From: Desulfitobacterium_A sp035539115
Lineage (GTDB): Bacteria > Bacillota > Desulfitobacteriia > Desulfitobacteriales > Desulfitobacteriaceae
Direction: 5' to 3'
Assembly (NCBI RefSeq): GCF_035539115.1
Contig: NZ_DATLJA010000099.1
Span: 1 to 16,668, forward strand
Length of the DNA: 16,668 bases
The notes under the pieces are model-generated. The model was given only the letters and a program-made list of their open reading frames with translations, did not search any database and had not been told where the DNA came from. Shown piece by piece: positions 1 to 6,436 of this stretch. Made by a program: the position numbers and the translations under genes. The stretch's first letter is position 1. The number at the start of each line of letters is the position of its first letter.

Positions 1-1
1 T

Positions 2-100
2 ATTGCCAAAAAGTATCTGGAAACTCTTAACGAGCAACCAGTAGTGGTGTTGGGTACGCCAAAGATGTACAGGTTTGACGGATGTTCTTTCGTCGCCTAG
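2..100 (+). CDS. 3' end of an upstream reading frame (partial)
   Basis: This frame is open from the left edge to a TAG at 98-100 and encodes 32 residues ending in RFDGCSFVA. It overlaps the TTG start assigned to the LuxC-like gene by about 25 bases. It may be the C-terminus of the preceding operon gene. Alternatively it may be part of the missing N-terminal region of the LuxC-like protein, shifted by a frameshift. The fragment is too short to assign to a family. Confidence 0.3.
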   Translation: MAKKYLETLNEQPVVVLGTPKMYRFDGCSFVA

Positions 101-1223
101 AATCTTGAAGCTCTCCATTTCAATGGAGAGTAGTTCACATGAAGAGTTTGATAATCCTGGTTTACTCGATGGCTTTCGGCCTCAAAAAACGGGTGGGATG
201 AGCCGCGTATACGGACCGGAGCTGATCTTCCATGTCTTCTCCGGAAATGTCCCGGGTCTACCCCTGTGGAGTATGATCATGGGGCTTCTTCTCAAATCCG
301 GTGGAATTGGCAAATCGTCGTCTTCGGAACCTTTAATGCCTGTGCTTTTTGCTCAAAGTTTAGCCCAGGTTGATCGGAAATTGGCCGACTGCATCGCGAT
401 TCTTCCTTGGAAAGGAGGAACGGCTGATTTAGAAGAGCCGGTGCTCAAGGCAACGGATGCGGTTATTGTTTACGGTTCCAGTGAGACGGTACAAAGGATT
501 CGAGAGCAGGTTACAAAGAATATTCCTGTGCTGGGTTACGGACATAAAGTGAGTTTTGCAGCGGTGGGCCGAGAAGCTTTAACGACGGATCGCTATCAAG
601 ATACGGTTCATCGTTTAGCACATGATGTGATGGTCTATGACCAGCAAAGCTGTTTATCCCCTCAAGCGGTCTGGGTCGAAGAAGGCGGGGTAATTAGTGG
701 AAGGCAATTTGCTCAGTTGCTTGCTGCTGAACTTGAGAATTACGAAAAGCGCCGACCCCGGGCTAAACTGACGGACGAAGAAGCGATTGCCATCCGTTCT
801 GTCCGCAATCGCTATGAAGCGTTATCCTTTCAGGACGAGGATATCGAAGTTTATGCAAGCTCAAAAGGAACGGAATGGACGGTGATTTACGAGGGTAAAC
901 CCGGGTTTGAAGGATCTCCGCTCAACCGGACCCTTCATGTCTATGCTTGTCGTGAACTCAGGGAGGGTGTAAGCGACTTACGTTCTTATCGTGACTATTT
1001 ACAAACAGTCGGGCTTGCTGTGAGTCCTAGCCGCTTAGAGGGCATTTCAGAGCTTTTAGCGCGCGAAGGGGTTACCCGGATTACGGCACTCGGCCAAATG
1101 ACGTTAGGAGTTCCCGGTTGGCATCATGATGGACGGTTTAATTTGTTAGATTTAGTCCGCTTTGTGGATATTGAACGGAGTGCAGAGCAGTTAGCGGAAA
1201 TCTATGACCCGGATGTGGAATGA
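75..1223 (+). CDS. LuxC-type acyl-CoA reductase
   Basis: Enzymes of this family reduce activated long-chain acyl groups (acyl-CoA, or acyl relayed from an acyl-protein ligase) to the aldehyde with NADPH, in the cytoplasm. The call rests on the family signature HVFSGNVPGLPLWSM (about residues 53-67), the following GLLLKSGGIGKSSSSEPL segment, an ILPWKGG segment near 109-115, and YDQQSCLSPQ, in which Cys193 fits the acyl-accepting cysteine. The C-terminal region is family-like. The 382-residue length is short by roughly 90 residues compared with usual LuxC proteins. The only in-frame start is a TTG at 75, and a TAG lies 11 codons before it, so the N-terminus may be lost or frameshifted. It is followed after 21 bp by an SDR gene, suggesting one fatty-acyl or polyketide-like reduction pathway. 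The family call is firm, the start is not, and the physiological substrate is unknown. Confidence 0.82.
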   Translation: MTDVLSSPRILKLSISMESSSHEEFDNPGLLDGFRPQKTGGMSRVYGPELIFHVFSGNVPGLPLWSMIMGLLLKSGGIGKSSSSEPLMPVLFAQSLAQVDRKLADCIAILPWKGGTADLEEPVLKATDAVIVYGSSETVQRIREQVTKNIPVLGYGHKVSFAAVGREALTTDRYQDTVHRLAHDVMVYDQQSCLSPQAVWVEEGGVISGRQFAQLLAAELENYEKRRPRAKLTDEEAIAIRSVRNRYEALSFQDEDIEVYASSKGTEWTVIYEGKPGFEGSPLNRTLHVYACRELREGVSDLRSYRDYLQTVGLAVSPSRLEGISELLAREGVTRITALGQMTLGVPGWHHDGRFNLLDLVRFVDIERSAEQLAEIYDPDVE

Positions 1224-1244
1224 ATAGCTGAAAGAAGGTAGGAG

Positions 1245-2006
1245 ATGCAGGATCGAGTTGTTTTAGTCACTGGAGCAAGCCGCGGGATTGGTAAAGCGAT
1301 TGCCCAACACTTGGGGAGAAAACAAGCGATGGTGGTGGTCAATTACCTTCAGAGTGCGGATCTAGCGGAGCAGGTGGTGCAGGAAATCGAGACGTTAGGT
1401 GGACATGGTTTAGCGATCCAAGCTGATGTGACACAGGCTTCAGAAGTTAATCGCATGGTCCAGAATATCCTCGATAACCTGGGGACGATTGATGTCGTTG
1501 TGAACAATGCCTTGTATCATTATACGTTTAATCCGAAAACGCGTAAGACGGCCTGGGAGTTAGAATGGGAGGATTATCAAAACCAAATTGATGGAAGCCT
1601 CAAGGGAACCTTTAACCTCTGTAAGGCCGTTATGCCTCAGATGAAACGTCAAAGCTTTGGACGGATTATAAACCTGGTGACGAATCTCATCGATTTCCCC
1701 GTCGTTCCTTATCATGATTATACGACGGCAAAAGCAGCAGTTTTAGGCTATAGCCGTAATTTAGCCAAGGAGTTAGGTCCTTTTGGAATAACAGTCAACT
1801 GTGTAGCACCTGGACTCACCTATCCTACGGATTCGAGCCGGGAGACCCAGGAAGATGTTCGGGAGACCTTGATTCGCTTGACGCCGATGGAACGACTTGC
1901 TTTGCCGGAGGATATTGCCGGTGCCGTGGCCTTCTTGGCATCAGAGGAGGCTGGATTTATTACAGGACAGTGCCTTCGAGTGGATGGAGGACTAACGATG
2001 ACATAA
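1245..2006 (+). CDS. SDR-family oxidoreductase, FabG-like 3-oxoacyl reductase
   Basis: This is a classical short-chain dehydrogenase/reductase of 253 residues, the usual length for the family. The N-terminal Rossmann fold carries TGASRGIG (residues 9-16), followed by a DVT motif near 61-63, NNA at 87-89 and the catalytic YTTAK (Tyr159, Lys163). The C-terminal LRVDGG is typical of FabG-like enzymes, which reduce 3-oxoacyl-ACP or -CoA with NAD(P)H. By ungapped alignment to the FabG pattern, the catalytic serine 13 residues before the tyrosine is Thr146 here. An insertion-like stretch (NPKTRKTAWELEWEDY) follows NNA. The ATG at 1245 has a GGTAGGAG ribosome binding site and lies 21 bp after the LuxC-like gene, so the two are almost certainly cotranscribed. 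A housekeeping FabG is less likely because no fab genes flank it. Confidence 0.85.
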   Translation: MQDRVVLVTGASRGIGKAIAQHLGRKQAMVVVNYLQSADLAEQVVQEIETLGGHGLAIQADVTQASEVNRMVQNILDNLGTIDVVVNNALYHYTFNPKTRKTAWELEWEDYQNQIDGSLKGTFNLCKAVMPQMKRQSFGRIINLVTNLIDFPVVPYHDYTTAKAAVLGYSRNLAKELGPFGITVNCVAPGLTYPTDSSRETQEDVRETLIRLTPMERLALPEDIAGAVAFLASEEAGFITGQCLRVDGGLTMT

Positions 2007-2062
2007 CAAGGCATTATCAAAAATTGTTCGCCAGAGAACGAAAAAGAGGAGGCATTATATTA

Positions 2063-3616
2063 ATGAACGGGAAAGTAAATGACGATTTTTTTCAAAAAAA
2101 TGTTCTGCCTTTTACGGGGGAATTAAAACCCGAAGTCATCATTGGACCTCATATGGGAGTAGATGCAGCGATTCTTAAACTGGGCGATCGGTATATGGCC
2201 ATCGCTGAAGATCCCATCTTTCCTAGTATGACCATGTCAGCGGATGATTTCGCCTATGTTACTGTACATATAGGAGCAAGTGACGTTGCAGTAATGGGAG
2301 TAAAGCCTCAATTTATGACCTATTCCCTACTTCTCCCTCCCGAGACTGAAGACAGTTATGTTGAAGAACTGATTAAAAGTATCAGTAAGTATGCCAATAA
2401 ATTAGGTATTTCCATTGTGGGTGGACATACTGGTTATTATGGTGCTGTCGTGGTCCCCACGATCGGCGGAATTACCGTCTGGGGATTAGCTGATGAGTAT
2501 ATTTCCCCGATGGGGGCTCAAATTGGAGATGACGTTCTCATCACCAAAGGTGCAGCGATCGAGGCAGGAGCTTTATTGGGTTATGAGCACAAAGATTTTC
2601 TATCTACTGTCGTCGATCCTTCGCTTGTCAATAAAGCATCAGCGAGAATTAAAGAAGTGTCAGTGGTTAAAGATGCTCATATCGCTGCAACGGTGGGTGG
2701 GGTTCACGCCATGCATGACGCTACAGAAGGCGGCGTTAAGAGAGGCTTATGGGAAATCGCTCAGGCTTCAGGTAAAGGGATGCTCATCGATCCGTGTAAG
2801 ATATTTGTGCCTGAAGACATTGCTGCCCTATGTCAGTATCTTAAGCTTAATCCCTTGGAAATTATCAGTGAAGGAACCTTGGTTTTAACCTGTGCACCTG
2901 AGAAAACGGCGGAATTAAGGGCTGCTTTTGAGGCGCAAGGGATTGAATCGGCCATCGTCGGTAAAGTGACGTCCCCAGAAGAAGGCTGTAACCTCCTCGA
3001 CGATGAAGGTGAGAAATATGAACTTATCCCACCTTCTATTGATAAATTCTGGGATGTATTTTTTAGTTCACTCTCCGCAACTCCAACAACGCTGTGTACA
3101 GAGCTCCAAACGGCTGTAAGCAGACTCTGTCAAGAGAATATCTATAGAATGTTACCTGAAATTGGGGCGAACATTGCCTATGCAGCTCCGGAAAGCCAAT
3201 CTCTGGGCGAAATAGCCGGTATTCCTGGAAGAATTCACCGCTATAAAAACACGACCGCTACACTCGGCCAGCCTGAACTCGGAGGCTCCGTGAATATGGG
3301 CAAAACGTTATTGAGTATTCGTAAATATTTTCCGCAGACACGATGCCTCATAAATCTGAGAAGTACCCCTTCGATACTTCAGGCTTGTCGTGATGCAGAA
3401 TTAACCGTAGCCAATATGCCAACTGTCGCTGAGTATAGACAATATGATGGCGATTTTATACGGGATCTGGAAGGAATGCTTCAAAAAAGCGATAGACTCC
3501 CGGATGTAATCTCCATTCCTGATCGAATAAACTTGGAGATTCTCATCCTTATTCCAGCTAAAACCCTAGATGAATTGACTGGAAAGATTTTAAAAGTGAA
3601 TACTTTACTTAAATAA
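2063..3616 (+). CDS. AIR synthase/HypE-like protein fused to a C-terminal ThiN domain
   Basis: This 517-residue protein has two parts. Residues 1 to about 330 match the PurM/HypE/SelD/ThiL ATP-binding superfamily: GVDAAIL (about 32-38), a SADDFAYVTVHIGASDVAVMG helix region resembling HypE, a GGHT loop (about 120) and DATEGGV (219-225), corresponding to the DPTRGG-type motif of HypE. Residues about 350-517 resemble ThiN, the archaeal-type thiamine-phosphate synthase domain: PEIGANIAYA, GIPGRI, a GGS-containing helix start, and PDVI near the end. In enzymatic ThiN the segment after the GxS motif carries a His, as I recall the family; here it reads GGSVNMGK with Asn411, so activity is doubtful and ligand sensing is possible. 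The ATG at 2063 is preferred over an upstream in-frame start because GAGGAGG lies 5-12 bp before it; the upstream start lies inside the SDR gene. It is the last gene of the operon, before a strong terminator. Substrate unknown. Confidence 0.78.
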   Translation: MNGKVNDDFFQKNVLPFTGELKPEVIIGPHMGVDAAILKLGDRYMAIAEDPIFPSMTMSADDFAYVTVHIGASDVAVMGVKPQFMTYSLLLPPETEDSYVEELIKSISKYANKLGISIVGGHTGYYGAVVVPTIGGITVWGLADEYISPMGAQIGDDVLITKGAAIEAGALLGYEHKDFLSTVVDPSLVNKASARIKEVSVVKDAHIAATVGGVHAMHDATEGGVKRGLWEIAQASGKGMLIDPCKIFVPEDIAALCQYLKLNPLEIISEGTLVLTCAPEKTAELRAAFEAQGIESAIVGKVTSPEEGCNLLDDEGEKYELIPPSIDKFWDVFFSSLSATPTTLCTELQTAVSRLCQENIYRMLPEIGANIAYAAPESQSLGEIAGIPGRIHRYKNTTATLGQPELGGSVNMGKTLLSIRKYFPQTRCLINLRSTPSILQACRDAELTVANMPTVAEYRQYDGDFIRDLEGMLQKSDRLPDVISIPDRINLEILILIPAKTLDELTGKILKVNTLLK

Positions 3617-3617
3617 G

Positions 3618-3655
3618 AAAAGGAAACCACGTCGTTACATGTGGTTTCCTTTTTT
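3618..3655. terminator. Bidirectional intrinsic terminator
   Basis: The arm AAAAGGAAACCAC (3618-3630) pairs perfectly with GTGGTTTCCTTTT (3641-3653) around a 10-nt loop, with a T-run on both strands. It sits between the converging AIRS-ThiN gene and the methyltransferase gene and can end both transcripts. Confidence 0.93.
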
Positions 3656-3680
3656 CGGCTCGAATCAATGCAGGTTGTTA

Positions 3681-4253
3681 CTAATTAGATCCTTTGGCCT
3701 TGATAAGAATATGGGTTTCATTAAAGATTTGAGCCCAGATATCCTCAAAGCCTGCTTCTTCTAGGAGCGTTATCCATTCTTCAACGGAACGACGTTCGTT
3801 GAGTTGGGGGCCCATCGGCATCTCTTTTTTCCGCCACTCGATAACCCAGAGCTCACCTTGATTTCTAAGAATGCGTTGGGTATCACGCAGGTAATTTAAG
3901 GGATCATGTAATTCATGCAGAACGTTAGCAATCAAAGCAACATCCACATCCTTATTCGGAAGAGGGATGCTTTCTCCTTGGGCTAGAAAGGTCTCAATTC
4001 GTTCTGCTGTTCCTTGTTCTTGAGCCGCCTGTTGCAGGGATTGGATTCGTTCTGACATAATGTCAACAGCCTTTATTTTTCCCTGAATTCCAACGATCTT
4101 GGCAGCCTTAAGGGAAAAATAACCCGAACCGCAGCCCAAATCGGCTAAATATTGATTCGGCTTTAGACCGAAGCGGGAGAAGATTTTCTCGGCAGGAAAC
4201 ATTTTTGCCCTTTGTTCAGGATTGTGGTGATGAGAATATTCGTGCATTGACAT
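3681..4253 (-). CDS. Class I SAM-dependent methyltransferase
   Basis: This 190-residue protein has the UbiE/Methyltransf_11-type Rossmann fold: motif I DLGCGSGYF (residues 38-46), an acidic residue at the end of beta-2 (AVDIMSERI), a QGESIPLPNKDVDVALIANVLHEL stretch covering motifs II/III, and RILRNQGELWVIEW for the following strand. The N-terminal HEYSHHHNPEQR is histidine-rich and resembles small metalloid- or quinone-type methyltransferases, but no cysteine pattern typical of arsenite methyltransferase is seen, so the substrate is unassigned. The ATG at 4253 has AAAGGAGG 8 nt upstream. It starts 24 bp after the MFS gene, so both are cotranscribed; modification plus export of one toxic compound is a reasonable inference. 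Confidence 0.85.
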   Translation of the reverse strand: MSMHEYSHHHNPEQRAKMFPAEKIFSRFGLKPNQYLADLGCGSGYFSLKAAKIVGIQGKIKAVDIMSERIQSLQQAAQEQGTAERIETFLAQGESIPLPNKDVDVALIANVLHELHDPLNYLRDTQRILRNQGELWVIEWRKKEMPMGPQLNERRSVEEWITLLEEAGFEDIWAQIFNETHILIKAKGSN

Positions 4254-4277
4254 AACATTTTCCTCCTTTATTTGGTA

Positions 4278-5465
4278 TTAGCGAGCGGATAGACGCTCGG
4301 AACGAGCCGCTGGATGACTTTTCATAAATAGACCCACCAGACCCGCTAAAAGCGGAAGCAGGAAAATTACAGTGATAGCCGCGGAAATACCCCAGATATC
4401 GGCAATCCGTCCCATAAAGATGACAGCAAGACCTCCTAGTCCACCGGCAAATCCCATAGTTAGCCCTGAGGCCAAGGCTTTATTATTCGGGATGGCCTCT
4501 TGAGCGGCTACAATTGTGACTGAGAAACTAGATAATAAGGCTGCTCCGGCTAAGGCCAGGAAAATCGTACTTAGAACACCTTGGGTCAAGAAAAAACCAA
4601 AGAATAATGGGGTTGAAATAAGCAAGGACCCTATAATTAAACGCTTTCGTCCGAAATAGTCGGAAATGAAACCACCGATAACCCCACCAATTGCTCCAGT
4701 AGCGAGCATAATTGTGACCAGATGACTCGCGGCAATATTGGATAAATCTTGCGACTTAAAATAGAGGGGAAGTAAAGTTAACATCCCTGTATAAGCCAGA
4801 GAGCGAATGGCGATAACCCCAACAATGGCGCCCAGTTCCTTAGAAGCTGATTTCAAGGAGTTTATAACGACAGAAAGAGGCGTGTTAGCACCTTTTAAAA
4901 CATTATCTCGGGGCGCAAAGAAAAGAAGGAGGACTGCTACAATAATGCCGGGTATCACCGTGACAACTGTAGCGTGTAAACCATAAGTTTGAAACAAAGG
5001 AACGAGTAAGAGTGGACTTAAGGCAAAACCAAAATTGCCGAAAGCGACAAAGCCCGAAAGTAAAACGGCTTTATGGTCACCGCTTAAGACGTTAACCATA
5101 GTGGATGCTTGCGGATGAAAGGCCGCTGTGCCAAGTCCAGCGAGCGCGGCTAAGAGGACAAGAAGTGCATAGTTTTGGACTAATCCTGTTAAACTGAGCA
5201 TAATCGCCATCCACAATGTCCCAACGTGAACGAGCCACCGTTTTCCTTGGCGGTCTAAGAAAAAGCCAAATAAGGGTTGAACCAGCGATGAGGTTATCGT
5301 GAAAGCTGAAACTAAGATAGCCGCCCGGGTGGCTGTAAAGCCAGGAGTTAGGGCAATAAGAAAGGGAAGCATCTGGGGAAGATAATTACTGTAGAGGTCA
5401 TTTAACATGTGGGCGAAAGAAAGTACACCTATTTTTGAATATTGGATCTTGGATTGGTCGTTCAT
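4278..5465 (-). CDS. MFS transporter, fosmidomycin-resistance (Fsr)-like
   Basis: This 395-residue integral membrane protein has about 12 hydrophobic segments. The N-terminus SFAHMLNDLYSNYLPQMLPFL, the LVSAFTITSSLVQPLFG segment and motif A GFFLDRQGKR (residues 67-76) match Fsr-type major facilitator exporters, and the second half repeats a motif A-like ISDYFGRKR. These proteins use the proton gradient to expel small molecules from the cytoplasm; the substrate here is unknown. The ATG at 5465 has GAGAGGAG upstream. The gene precedes the methyltransferase gene and follows the PadR-type regulator on the same strand, separated from it by repeat element A. That repeat would lie in the 5' leader if transcription begins at the padR promoter. 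Regulation by the PadR protein is plausible but not shown. Confidence 0.88.
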   Translation of the reverse strand: MNDQSKIQYSKIGVLSFAHMLNDLYSNYLPQMLPFLIALTPGFTATRAAILVSAFTITSSLVQPLFGFFLDRQGKRWLVHVGTLWMAIMLSLTGLVQNYALLVLLAALAGLGTAAFHPQASTMVNVLSGDHKAVLLSGFVAFGNFGFALSPLLLVPLFQTYGLHATVVTVIPGIIVAVLLLFFAPRDNVLKGANTPLSVVINSLKSASKELGAIVGVIAIRSLAYTGMLTLLPLYFKSQDLSNIAASHLVTIMLATGAIGGVIGGFISDYFGRKRLIIGSLLISTPLFFGFFLTQGVLSTIFLALAGAALLSSFSVTIVAAQEAIPNNKALASGLTMGFAGGLGGLAVIFMGRIADIWGISAAITVIFLLPLLAGLVGLFMKSHPAARSERLSAR

Positions 5466-5505
5466 TTAAAAACTCCTCTCAAATGTAACCCACGTCATCT
5501 TTTTT

Positions 5506-5752
5506 TATACTAACAGAAACTTCCATGAACCTGCCGATTCACAGGGAGGTATGAAAATGTAGTCCATTTTCGTAAGAAAGTATAAGTCTGGGGGCAGATA
5601 GTATAAGTGCAACCAGCGGCTTTCATTCTCCTACGATGCAAGTGGTTAAGTCCGGCAGGATAAGGCAACTAGGGCTACCACCTTCGCTAGGGCTTGGTGC
5701 TAGCCAAGTTTTCTTTATCGCTAAAGCTCGGCGAAAGCCGGGTTTTCTTTAT
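5506..5752 (+). repeat. Modular repeat element A (leader - 89-bp unit - GAAA hairpin)
   Basis: Direct comparison shows the same blocks as at 6297-6392 and 16356-16668. The leader starts TATACTAACAGAAA (5506-5519), is interrupted by 60 bp (5520-5579), then resumes at GTATAAG and runs to about 5629. It contains AGTATAAGT twice, 21 bp apart. One 89-bp unit follows (5630-5718), differing from the middle unit of element C by a single base. The H module (about 5719-5752) is a 10-bp stem AAAGCTCGGC/GCCGGGTTTT, with two G-U pairs, closed by a GAAA loop and followed by CTTTAT. Leader CGGCTTTC (5617-5624) is complementary to GAAAGCCG (5733-5740) in H and could enclose the whole element. It fills the gap between padR and the MFS gene. 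Confidence 0.9.
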
Positions 5753-5764
5753 TCTCTAAGCGGA

Positions 5765-6109
5765 TTATTGGGGGTTATCTTGGCTGGTGGCTTTGTAGTG
5801 AGTTAAAAAGAACTCAAAATTTGCATAGCGTAGACGAATGTCCTTCGCTTGTTCTTGAAGGGTCCGCATTCCTTTAGGTGTAATTGAGTACCACTTGCGG
5901 GGCTGACCCGTCTCGCGCGTTTCCCAATTTGTTTCGACTAAACCGTCCTTGTCCATCTCTTGCAGGCAGCGGTAAACATCGGCGCTATCCGAAAAACAAT
6001 GCGGAAGTTCGGTCTGTAATCTTGTCAGAAGTAAAGCTCCATAAGATGGGGTGTCGGATAAGAGTAGAAGTAAAAATGCGGAAGTGTGTCGACCGTGTTT
6101 TTTAACCAT
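5765..6109 (-). CDS. PadR-family transcriptional regulator
   Basis: This is a 114-residue cytoplasmic DNA-binding protein of the short PadR type. The winged helix-turn-helix spans about residues 10-85: FLLLLLSDTPSYGALLLTRLQ (helix 1-2), SADVYRCLQEMDKDGLVETNW (recognition helix region with the typical VYR.L..M...GLV pattern) and GQPRKWYSITPKGMRTL (wing and start of the last helix). A short C-terminal helix would form the dimer. PadR proteins usually repress their own gene and a neighbouring efflux gene and release DNA on binding a small aromatic or drug-like ligand. Here the first gene downstream on the same strand is an MFS exporter, and two palindromes upstream of the start (6142-6154 and 6174-6190) are likely operators. 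The ATG at 6109 has AAAGGAGG 7-8 nt upstream. Confidence 0.87.
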   Translation of the reverse strand: MVKKHGRHTSAFLLLLLSDTPSYGALLLTRLQTELPHCFSDSADVYRCLQEMDKDGLVETNWETRETGQPRKWYSITPKGMRTLQEQAKDIRLRYANFEFFLTHYKATSQDNPQ

Positions 6110-6141
6110 GTATTAACCTCCTTTTCTAAGGATACAGTTCT

Positions 6142-6190
6142 GTGTTAATAACACTATACGGATATTAACATCATACTGTTATTAACAGTA
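6142..6190 (-). promoter_or_regulatory. Putative PadR operator pair and promoter region
   Basis: Two perfect palindromes share the core TGTTAWTAACA: GTGTTAATAACAC (6142-6154) and TACTGTTATTAACAGTA (6174-6190), with centres 34 bp apart. A further half-site, TATTAACA, lies at 6163-6170. They begin 33 bp upstream of the padR start. A TATAGT box (minus strand, 6153-6158) lies between them as a possible -10. Autorepression by PadR is the natural reading but is inferred. Confidence 0.7.
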
Positions 6191-6253
6191 CGCATACTAT
6201 AAATACCTCAAAAAACGAAATAAGTCAAGTTATTTTATTTAACGCTTCGTATA

Positions 6254-6293
6254 AAAGAGGGGTTGCCCCATACATTTGGGACAACCCCTCTTT
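6254..6293 (-). terminator. Intrinsic terminator downstream of ilvA
   Basis: AAAGAGGGGTTG (6254-6265) pairs with CAACCCCTCTTT (6282-6293). After one mismatch the stem continues with CCCA/TGGG around a 6-nt loop. The minus-strand tail reads CTCTTTTATACG. It lies between ilvA and padR, both minus strand, and insulates padR from ilvA transcription. The plus-strand tail TTTC leads straight into repeat element B. Confidence 0.85.
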
Positions 6294-6296
6294 CTG

Positions 6297-6392
6297 ATAC
6301 TAACAGAAAGTATAAGTCTGGGGGCAGATAGTATAAGTGCAACCAGCGGTTTTCGCTTTCGCAAAGCTCGGCGAAAGCCGGGTTTTCTTTAT
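6297..6392 (+). repeat. Modular repeat element B (leader - GAAA hairpin, no 89-bp unit)
   Basis: The leader is nearly identical to that of element A and is uninterrupted here: GATACTAACAGAAAG through the repeated AGTATAAGT to CAACCAGCGG (6297-6349). It passes directly into the H hairpin (6363-6386, GAAA loop at 6373-6376) and TTTTCTTTAT. The 89-bp unit is absent. GCTTTCGC (6355-6362) is perfectly complementary to GCGAAAGC (6371-6378), so it can compete with the 10-bp H stem. The element lies in the ilvA-padR gap, whose remaining bases (6191-6253) are AT-rich with nothing recognised. Confidence 0.9.
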
Positions 6393-6436
6393 AAGAAAGT
6401 GAGTTTTTCTTTCAAAGTTCAGTTATAACTCGTGAA

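Noticed and set aside
1970..2062. Upstream in-frame extension of the AIRS-ThiN protein
   Set aside because: It overlaps the end of the SDR gene and has no ribosome binding site, while GAGGAGG stands just before the ATG at 2063.
5719..5752. GAAA-loop hairpin as group II intron domain V
   Set aside because: The stem is a simple 10-bp helix without the AGC triad and bulge layout of domain V, and no intron protein is present. Only the preference for terminator-adjacent sites is similar.
6174..6190. Relationship between the padR palindrome and the TACTAACAGAAAGTA start of the repeat leader
   Set aside because: Both contain AACAG and TACT/AGTA ends, but spacing and order differ, so the likeness is probably chance.
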